The notes beneath the pieces are model-generated. The model did not search any database and had not been told where the DNA came from. It was given only the letters and a program-made list of their open reading frames with translations. The position numbers were made by a program, and so were the translations under genes. From assembly GCA_022559845.1 (NCBI GenBank), contig CM040118.1, positions 157,128,331 through 157,192,330 on the forward strand: a stretch of 64,000 nucleotides of DNA, written 5' to 3'. The DNA is from Amorphophallus konjac (taxonomy: Eukaryota; Streptophyta; Magnoliopsida; Alismatales; Araceae). Below, piece by piece: positions 55,832 through 64,000 of the stretch. Positions within the stretch are counted from its first letter, which is position 1, and the number at the start of each line of letters is the position of its first letter.

Positions 55832-57793
55832 TTATGGGGATATCAGAGCAAGACCACCCACATTTTGTTTGCATTTATGTCCTTGTATATTTGTATTTAT
55901 ACCCTTGTGTTATATGGGTACGTAATTGTAAGTCTTAGAGGGTTTATTTGCAAAAGGCCATTAGGTTTCTTTGCAAAAGGGCACGTAGGCCCATCAGGGC
56001 CCACCTCCCTCCCTCTTATTGGTCCACATGGATCCTAGGGCCCAAGGGGCTGGTCCATGGTCCAAATGTGGACTTGGACCAAGGATTAAATAAAGAAGAC
56101 AAATTCATTTTGGTCTCCTTAAGGAGGGGGGCACACCCTTCTATATATATTTATTTATTGTTGCCATTTTTGACCACATGGTGAATAATACTGCTATCCC
56201 ATGTATGCCCCTCCCCTAACCCTAGATCTGTGGTCATTTAGGTCATTAGGGTGGATCTATATATGCCATGTATTTTCATTTTATGTGAATTAATGAAGAG
56301 AATTTATGTGAAATTGGCGAGAGCCCTTGGGCGCCCCTCTCCTCTCTCATCTCTCCTCTCTCCCCCTTGCAGAGCTTGAAGGCTCCTTCTTATGATGTGT
56401 GAAGCATCTCTTCTACCTCCTTCCTGAGTGTGAAGCTCAGCACCGCCACCGCCGTCGCCATCGAACCGCCATCGCACAACCACCGCCACCCCGACGGAGC
56501 TCTATCCACATCAGGACAGAACCTCAAAGCCGTAATTTTATCTTTTTCTCTTGTTGTCTGATCGACCCCAAAGTTTGAGGGTTTGTTCATCTTGTCACCT
56601 CTAGCCTCCAGTTAATTTTTTGTGTCATTCCTCCACCGTTTGGTATTTTTCCTGTATTTTTGTTCTTCCCCTCAACAATCTGCCAGTTTACAGATCTGCG
56701 GGATAGTGTCATGTTGTGGTATTTTTCCCACCCCCTTATCCCTCTCCAGAAAATCCCTAAAAATTACCAAGTGTTCCTGACATACCCCCCTTCCCCCATA
56801 ATTTTTATGGAGTCTATATATTTCATTTTCCCTTCGGTCAAAATTCATTTTTAGGGTCAACTCAATCTGTCATGTGTGTCTGTCAGTCCGAGCCAGCAAA
56901 AACATTTGTGGCATAATCGTTTTAATTTTCAATCCATTCACTTGATGGATTGGAAAACAATATACGTTGTAGATCTATGAGTCCTCTTTGTAACGGCACC
57001 AACCACGCCTCGATCCGCCTCCGGATCTGAGCACAAAAATTCCAGTCGTGGAGGCGCACAGATATGTTACGTGAACAGACCTGCAGAGGTAGCAGCAAAC
57101 TAAATATTACAAAAATATCAAAGCTCAATTTCAGGAACCGCCACTTCAGGGAGTCGACCAGGGACATCCCGCCATCGTTACAGCCAAGCACCGCCTTCAG
57201 AAGACTCAAGGAGGACGACGTCCCTTTAGAAGCCATTACTTGCTGTCCTGTAACTCAGAACCGAGTCGGCGCAGCACCGAGTTGGCGTAGTACCAAGTCG
57301 GACCAACAGCCCGGTTCCACCCCGAGAGCCCTTCCGGCTTGCTGCCCGTCAACCCAGGATCGGTCCTCCCGGGCCCCACTTGTAGCTCTTTATCTCCCTG
57401 CATGTAGTGGGCAAGAAATCACTGTTGTAATTAGTGAATAATTATTTTTATCGGGAGTTACCATACTTGGCCGGGGTCGTCTTCCCCACGCCCGGAGCGT
57501 GGAGGTACACTCGCCACCCTCCTCATAGGCACTTTGTTTATCTCGTATATGTTTGTATGCCGCTGCTAAGATAGGATATTAGCTTGCTTTACTTTCATCA
57601 CCGCTACAAGAGAGAGCGAGACCCGTCCCGTGACCCGATCCGGGCACGAGAGAGAGCCGACCACCCTAGCTCACTGAGGTTCCTCAACCGCGCACCTCCA
57701 ACACTTCCCTCGCTTAGGGACGATCGCGAGCTTGTTTAGAGTCGAAGGATTGCATATCAAATTGGAGTCGTGTCCGTGGTCCGTCCCGCATCA
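55832..57793 (+). repeat. W4, 3' LTR of the non-autonomous element
   Basis: Starts TTATGGGGATATC (TG mutated to TT) and ends CCCGCATCA, directly before CATAC. It carries the full set of conserved blocks; 1962 bp against 1948 for the 5' LTR. Confidence 0.88.
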
Positions 57794-57798
57794 CATAC
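57794..57798. repeat. TSD CATAC, right of the W3-W4 element
   Basis: Pairs with 51851-51855. Confidence 0.85.
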
Positions 57799-58440
57799 AC
57801 ACCTAACCCTGGGATTGGCTTGGATCTGCATCTCTACACCCAACGGCACAACCGTGTCCAACTACCTGACACGGGGTACGCATCACTACACCAGTCAGCA
57901 ACGTACACTTGTCCTAACCAAGGTACACACGCTAAGATGATCTCGCCTCTACAGGGAGCATTGTACACACAAGGCGCTCTCGCCCGGTCCAATCACGACA
58001 TGCCCTCCTGGAAGTGAAACAGTAAAGCACTAACCTTCGTGCTCTCGCGAGAAACCGAAGGATATGCGTACACACACGCCTGAACCACAGGGAACCTCGG
58101 AACAACACTACTAGCTATGGGTAAACCATCTACGGCCGGTTGACAGAAACCTGGGAACCTCGGCCCACACTTCATACGAGGATACCTAGCCGCGATCACA
58201 GCCCTCACACGGGGATACCTTTCGCAGTCACGGAACTCTCGCGGGGACAGTCGACACAGGTAGCCCAAACACAAGAATGAACACAAGAATGACTACCTAC
58301 GCTGCATAAGTCACGTAGGGAAGGCCCACTCTAAATATACGTAAGTGGCAGAACACCTAGAATCACGCAGACACGCATTCCTCAAAGTCACACCCCATAG
58401 GGGCACCCAGGGAAATGAAACATCGAAACACGTCACCCCC
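57799..58440 (-). repeat. Gypsy LTR fragment, right part
   Basis: Presumed continuation of 50972-51855. Loose repeats of GGGGATACCT, GAACCTCGG and ACACGGGG motifs occur; no ORF. Confidence 0.35.
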
Positions 58441-58700
58441 GGGCTGATGGGGACTGGGCGGCCAAAGCCTTGGCCGCCCAAGAGGGCTCGACAGCCAACC
58501 TTTTGGCCACCCTCCCTGGGCACAAGCAAGCTTGGGCGACCATCAGTCTGGCCGCCCAGGGGTCTTGAGATAGAAGGGCTGGGCAGCCACTCCCTTGGCT
58601 ACCTAGAGGGCATGGGCAGCCAACCTTATGGCTACCCACCCTGGGCTCTAAGATGTCTGGGCGGCCAGACTGCTAGCCGCCCAGAGGACCTGGGCGGTGT
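58441..58700. repeat. Array of GC-rich hairpins
   Basis: Six imperfect palindromes with arms like GGGCGGCC/GGCCGCCC or GGGCAGCC/GGCTACCC, for example GGGCGGCCAAAGCCTTGGC at 58450-58475 and GGGCGGCCAGACTGCTAGCC at about 58660. Spacing is irregular, about 35-50 bp, with variable loops. Confidence 0.85.
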
Positions 58701-59360
58701 GGACGCACATTCAGAACACTCCTTTTATTCTTTTGTTCATTTATTTATTCGTTTATTCGATTTATTGAGTGCGTGGGCATGCCAGTCACCTAGGTGACGA
58801 TTTATTCAGGTTCCGAGACTAGAGTGGTCCGGGACCTGGGAGGCGCTCGATCTGAGTAATCAAACAATTATGTGTGTCGTGTTGGAACAAAAACTTGCCG
58901 CTTCGTGAAGGTCACGACATTAATTACATCCCCTCGAAGAGGGGAAAACCCTTGATTAGTCGCCAGGAAAAGGGGCCTTATGGCCTAAAGTTATTGTTAA
59001 TGAAATGAGACAATAGAATCTCAAACTGCAATTAGACAGACACCGCATTGGGGCGTAAATGTTCAAAGTATGTTGGTCACTTGTGGACCATTCCATGTTC
59101 AGACGGAAGTCTACATTTGTAGCATAAAAAGACGGCGATAAAACTGCACAGGTGTCTGCCGCGTATACGGCAAGTTTAATAAGCATATGGAATTAGATCC
59201 CGATAGAAACGGGTCAAGTTTTATGAACTATCAGCCCAGGGTAATGCCGAATCACGGCCATATTAGGATGGTTCCTAAGGTCTGAATCCGACTTAGCGGG
59301 GCATCAATGATATTCTTTTCACACCGAGTCCGGGGAAGCGGAGGTTCCGAAGCCGGCGGC
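58701..59360. repeat. Diverged direct repeat, copy 1
   Basis: TTTATTCG.TTTATT..., GTGGGCATG.CAGTCAC, ACATCCCCTCG.AGAGGGG, and the GGAAAAGGGGCCT block near 58967 recur in the same order at 60110-60380. The later part (GTTGGTCACTTGTGGACCA, GGCAAGTTTAAT) recurs at about 60930-61160. Confidence 0.75.
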
Positions 59361-60109
59361 ATTATGTATGTATATTTCTGTTTGGCTATTTGATTTTCGT
59401 TTATTTGTTCACATACATGGGTGTGTAAATTTTTTATATTTCTTTTTAATTATTATTATTTTTATCTATTATTGTCATTATCGAATATTTTCTTAAAAGG
59501 GTTATTTGGTTTTCTTCTTTGCTTGTTTAAGGGCATGAATATATATTTTTTATTATTAATTTTTTGAGAATTATTATTGAAATATTTTTTTCATCATTCT
59601 TCTCCATTCTTTCTTTTTTATTTCTCCCCTTTTTTATTATGTCATCCCTTTATTATGTTAGCTTTCTTAGATTTCTCTCTTTCTTTTGTTTCAACGTTGA
59701 GATCTTTTTGGTCATTTGCATGGGCTTATTGTATGTGAGATGGGTTTTGTGAGTATATTATGAAGTGTGTGTGTTGCATTTGAGTGTGTGTGTGTTTGTA
59801 GATGTAAAACGGTGTGGGGATGTGAGTGCACGTGAGAGTGTGGGGAAAGGTTTAAAACAGCGCGGGGGTGAGAGGTTTAAAACGGCGCGGGGTGAGAGGT
59901 AGAGAGGAGGGGGAGAGGAGGCACGGGGGTGATCCGGCGCGCCAAGGGGCACGCCGGTTCACCCCGCCTCCTAAGCTGGTTTCCCCTTTTTTTATGTGGC
60001 ACGGATGGTAAAACGGCTTGGGAATAGGTGGCAGAATGGCGTGAGGAGGGTGGCCGCGAGCGCGTCAGTTTAGATGCGCCAGGTTCGGTCGATCAAACCA
60101 CTTCGGTCG
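59361..60109. other. Pyrimidine-rich then GT/GC-rich non-coding stretch
   Basis: 59380-59760 is T-rich with no coding sense. 59765-59810 is GT-rich and 59830-59960 has TTTAAAACGGCGCGGGG-type repeats. No gene seen. Confidence 0.5.
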
Positions 60110-61386
60110 GTGTGGAGGCACTTTTCGACACGCTCATTTGTTTGTTTCTTTAAGTCAGTTTATTCAGTGGTTTTATTCGTTTATTAAGTGTGTGGGCATG
60201 TCAGTCACAGAGTGATGATTTATTGTGCGCTCGATCTGACTAATCAGATGATTGTGTGGTTCGTGTCGGGACCAGAACCTGCCACGCCATAAAGGTCACG
60301 GCGTCATTTACATCCCCTCGGAGAGGGGAACACCCTTGATTAATCACCAGGAAAAGGGGCCTCATGGCCAGGAAAGTAATTGCACAAAAAAACTTATTAA
60401 GAAACGTTGAAGTCCTCGCACGAGGGTGTAAAGAAAGCATCTGAGCTCATGTCGGTCATGGGTTGACCATTTAATGTTCGAACGAATGTCCGGCTTGAGA
60501 ATAGCGTAATCGTCGCGGGAAGACCGAAACATATGTACGTCGGGATACGACGAATTTATTGTTCAAAGGGACGAAAAACGTTCAGTTAAACCCCGGTTAG
60601 AGCGGTTGGAAACTGATAAGTTTGTCGGCTCGGTGCAAGATCAAGCTGCGACCATGCTGCGGTGGGCCCCCCGCGGTCGAAGCTAGGCTCACGTGGGCAT
60701 CGTCAGTATTTTCGGTGCCAAGGGGCAACGGGAGGATGTCCCGGGATCAGATCCCAGAACCAGTATGCGTTCAAGGGGAGCAGGCTATAGGCCGAGGATA
60801 TGGGTCAGGCAATGACCATGATCGGGGTGGACTCGAGGTCTAAGAATGGCCCACGGAGGCCTTATTGATATTCCCATGCAAAGGGTCCGGGGATGATGAG
60901 AGCCTTCTCGTTCCATTCAGATTTTGTCAGTCACTCATGGACCACTTTATGTTCGGACAAAGGTCCGTGTTTGTAGCGTAAGAGACTGTGACAAACCGTA
61001 CAAATGTCTACCGTGAGTGCGGCAAGTTTAATGCAAGTGCGGGACTAGATCCCGGTATATATGTCGGTCAGTAACGGACCATTCATTGTTCGGACGAGAG
61101 TCCACATTTGAAGCATCAAAGACTATGATAAAGCCATACGGATATCTGCCGTAGGTACGGCAAGTCTAATGTAGGGTTGCGGGATTGGATCCCGGGAGAA
61201 GCAGGTCGAGTTAGCAAACTATTGGCCCGAGATGTGTTCAGACTATGGCCATATCGGGAGTTCCGAGACCCACGTCCGATACCAGAAGGCATCATTGATT
61301 TTCTCTTTGCACCCAGTCCGGGAGAGAGGTTTATTAAGTATAAAGCCCGAACTCGCCATCGTGTGCCCTCGCACCCAGATCGACCT
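60110..61386. repeat. Diverged direct repeats, copy 2 and further units
   Basis: It starts with a copy of the 58701 block. Then at least three units of the type GTCAGT.AC..ATGGACCA..T.ATGTTCGGAC...GTCC occur near 60455, 60930 and 61068, with (A/G)CGGCAAGT(T/C)TAAT downstream. No ORF is credible. The last 30 bp before LTR C resemble 40765-40795 in the copia LTR. Confidence 0.7.
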
Positions 61387-63132
61387 TGTTGATTTATTTT
61401 GCTTCTCTTCTTCTTTTTGTTTTGATGTGTGATAAAGATGATAAGCAAAAATCAAAGATCTCAATCAACCCAAGGACATGTGAACCATGAACCTAGGCAA
61501 CCAGAACAAGCTCTAGCATGGGCATGCTATCTCAATCATCAAACTAAACTAAGGAAATAAAGAAAAACACACGCCGAGGCATGGAGCAAAAGTAAATAAA
61601 AACACACCGCAAGGGTGGAGCAAGGAAAGAGAATAAGAGATATGAGATGGAAAGAAAGCTAATGCCCAATACCAAGAAAGAACGTGATCGCCACCAAAGT
61701 AGAAACAAGCCAAAGACTTGAAAATACCTTGGAAATAGGTGGATGAAGCATCCGCCCACGGGAGAGAGAAAATCAGGGAAATCTGCAGATCAACGGAATG
61801 TAACGGCCGAAAGCCCACGCGTCACTGGGAAGTGATGGTTGCTCGATGAACTGCTATAAGAATCTGACGCGCCTGCACAAGATCGTCAAATAACCTACAG
61901 TAATAGCTTGTGGATTCCTTTAACTCCAACTCCTCCAGCCGGCCAGAAGACTTGGGCCTCGTGTGGTGAACCTGTAAACCTGCCAAAGACCGTGAAAACA
62001 CAAGAAAACAGACCCAAATTAGCCCTTTAAACAAGCGTAGTATCAATTCTCAAAGAATTTAAGATCATGCAAAAGGAAAGAGAAGTACCGAAAAAGTTTT
62101 GGTTTTTTAACCCCTCTGGGCGTTTTTTTTTTTAAAAATAGGAGGATGTTTAGATGATGAAAAACCAGGGAGAACGTGGAAAAAAGAAGAGGGACAATGC
62201 TTTTGATGAAAGGGAGATGAGGAAGAACACAATATGTAATGATGAACTTTGAAAACCAATGGAACGAATACTCCCTTCACTGTGAAGCAGATGAACGTGA
62301 AAGACAATTGCCCTTGGTCAGATGTGACTCCAGAATGTGGCAGCAGTTCGACGCGAACTCCAGATCTTCCTCCTTTCGGGCCATGAAGTTAAGGGTGCTA
62401 TTTATAGACCCTCAAACTCTCCGGTCGAGCAGAGGATAATCCAGCAAGATAAGAGAATAACTCTTAGCAAATCCCTGAAGATAATATCACCAAGAGTCCA
62501 TAGAAACAAACAGAAGGTTCTGAGGATCAGATTTGGAAGAGAAATCAACAATTCAAGCTCTTATCTCGACCACGGAGTAGCATAGAAAAGGCCTTAACTG
62601 CCAGGACTCTCTGTTGGATGTAACGGCTGGTCGATAGACCGCCACATGAAAATAACGCACCAGGGAACGTCCGTTACATTCAACCTTATCTCAAAAGAGA
62701 TAAGATCAACGGGAAGAAGATCAAACAAGTTGGACTCTCGAAGGAAAGTAACGGCCAAGGCTGGACGCGTTGGAATAAATAACGGCTGCACGACAGGCCG
62801 TTAGATTCAATGGATAAGCAAGAGGATAAGCTTTAGAACAAAGGCCTCAAACTTTATTACTCTTCAATAAGTAACGGCCCAGGGATCATGCGTTATATGG
62901 AAGTAACGCCCCCAGTGAGGACCATTATTAACAATGAGGATAAAAAAGGTGCAAAGCTTGCTAAGCCCATCGAATAAAAGGCCACAATAAACCACACTCC
63001 AACCAAGGAGAAGACCCAAGAAACAGGCTTCAAACTGATCAAGGAGACTCGATGAAGAGTGAACAACTCGGAGCATCATATGGATAAACAAGGAGATGAC
63101 CCAACTTATTGGCCATAAAATAGGTGTCAACA
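61387..63132 (-). repeat. 3' LTR of Tat-like element C (1746 bp)
   Basis: TGTTGATTTATTTTGC to AGGTGTCAACA on the plus strand; aligns by eye with LTR A along most of its length. Paired TAACGG hairpins lie at about 61801-61895, 62618-62680, 62749-62810 and 62868-62935. The adjacent purine tract on the right makes it a 3' LTR on the minus strand. Confidence 0.88.
62398..62408 (-). promoter_or_regulatory. TATA box of LTR C
   Basis: TCTATAAATAG on the minus strand, same flank as LTR A. Confidence 0.72.
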
Positions 63133-63147
63133 GATGCCCCTCCTTAA
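63133..63147 (-). other. Polypurine tract of element C
   Basis: The minus strand reads TTAAGGAGGGGCATC before TGTTGACACC. Confidence 0.85.
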
Positions 63148-64000
63148 CGCCCTCTTTGCAGGGGAGCGAGTGGAGGTGAAGTGGAAATGAAATGGAACAT
63201 GGAGATGAAGCGGAGTGAAGCGAAAAAGTGGGCGTTAAGGTAAACGACACTCGTTCTTTACCAACAAGCGATAGGAACTTTCTGGAAAACTTCGAACTGA
63301 TCACAAGGAAAAAGCCAACCAAAGGACGCATGTCTGGAGGAACTAACAACTAAGGAAAGGAAACACGGCTAGCCACCGGAGGCAACGGAAAGGAAAGAGA
63401 ACTGACTAAACTCCAGACAGGAATCTTCAGACAACCAAATCGAGCGAATAGATCGAAGGAGTCCTTCTAATTCAGAGTGGAATAATTCTCCTCATTCGAG
63501 ATCAAGAATATAGCTATTCACCATCATTGAGATACCTTGAACAGATGAAGCACATGAATGCTCAAAAGATGCGTATGATGCATGTTGGGCTAAAGAAAAA
63601 GAAATCTTTAAAATGAATTCAAAGAAAGATAAAAATATCAAGATACTCGAGAATAATATTGCTAGACCGGAGAAACCAGGGTCAGGACACCATCTGCAAC
63701 CATGGCGTGCAAGACAGAACCATCGTCCCCAAATTTTTCCAACCTAACGGCCTATCCAACGATTAAACATGTGAACTTAGATCATCATCATTTTTGTTTA
63801 AGGGGAACATTAGATCCTGGAACACACGAATGACCAGCCGGTTCTTGAGATAATATATCATAGATATATAGTAATGCATTAATGGATAAGGGAAAGAGAT
63901 ACAATACCTGACTTACCTGCCTGATGAACGACAAAGTGTGATGCTTCATTCATGAGAAAGAGGTTAGCCAATAACAATATGAGCATGAAACAAGGCATAA
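63148..64000 (-). mobile_element. 3' UTR of Tat-like element C (continues past the window)
   Basis: Non-coding; collinear in reverse complement with 35040-35923 of element B, including the CAAGAACCGGCTGGTCATTC region (63830-63850) and the purine tract. An open frame at 62864-63349 spans LTR and UTR and is not conserved. Confidence 0.8.

Larger units (their letters stand above)
51856..57793 (+). mobile_element. Complete non-autonomous LTR retrotransposon (W3-W4)
   Basis: 5' LTR 51856-53803, internal region of about 2.0 kb, 3' LTR 55832-57793, flanked by CATAC. An iMet-type primer site follows the 5' LTR and a purine-rich tract precedes the 3' LTR. There is no RT, RNase H or integrase; the internal region holds one ORF. 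The LTRs (about 1.95 kb each) make up two thirds of the element. Mobility in trans by an autonomous partner with similar ends is inferred. Confidence 0.9.

Noticed and set aside
62864..63349. A 161-codon minus-strand frame over the LTR C edge
   Set aside because: It crosses the LTR/UTR junction and is not open in element B.

Overview
The window looks like nuclear DNA of a large, repeat-rich seed plant (probably an angiosperm). Almost everything recognisable is LTR retrotransposon of plant lineages: Ty3/gypsy Tat/Ogre-like, Ty3/gypsy Tekay-like chromovirus, a SIRE-like Ty1/copia 3' end, and a non-autonomous LTR family. There is one six-exon plant mobile domain (PMD) pseudogene. I see no ordinary host gene, tRNA, rRNA or CRISPR. 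All coding regions are broken.

Layout. 1-3747 and 22121-26196 are the two halves of one minus-strand Tat/Ogre-like element (A): RT fragment, protease/G-patch-like ORF and gag C-terminus on the left; gag N-terminus, leader, primer binding site and 1.75-kb 5' LTR on the right. Its gag is split by an 18.4-kb minus-strand Tekay tandem, LTR-internal-LTR-internal-LTR (3748-22120). All three LTRs are 3058 bp, and one 5-bp target duplication (ATGCA) flanks the whole array. 26197-29384 is non-coding with a 38-bp and an 88-bp tandem array, like the satellite-bearing 3' UTRs of Tat elements, and ends in a purine tract and another LTR-like block (29385 to about 32130). 32163-37685 is the 3' end of a plus-strand Tat element (B) that is related to A and seems to carry the PMD gene in antisense. 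37686-42384 is the 3' end of a copia element with a 2.2-kb LTR.

From 42.4 kb on, four related LTRs occur: solo LTRs W1 (TSD AAAGA) and W2 (TSD GGTGT), and a complete non-autonomous element W3-W4 (51856-57793, TSD CATAC) whose ORF resembles a retropepsin without its catalytic motif. These sit in older LTR debris and tandem-repeat regions. 58.4-61.4 kb is a patchwork of GC-rich hairpins, diverged direct repeats and pyrimidine-rich sequence. 61387-64000 is the 3' LTR and 3' UTR of a third Tat relative (C, minus strand).

The most unusual signal is a recurring design: arrays of short GC-rich inverted repeats (arms such as AACGNCC/GGNCGTT, loops of about 5-12 nt) fill the non-coding parts of unrelated families (Tekay LTRs, Tat LTRs and 3' UTRs), with looser analogues in the 38-bp array, the copia LTR and the 48-kb and 58-kb arrays. 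All alignments here were made by eye; nothing was computed.
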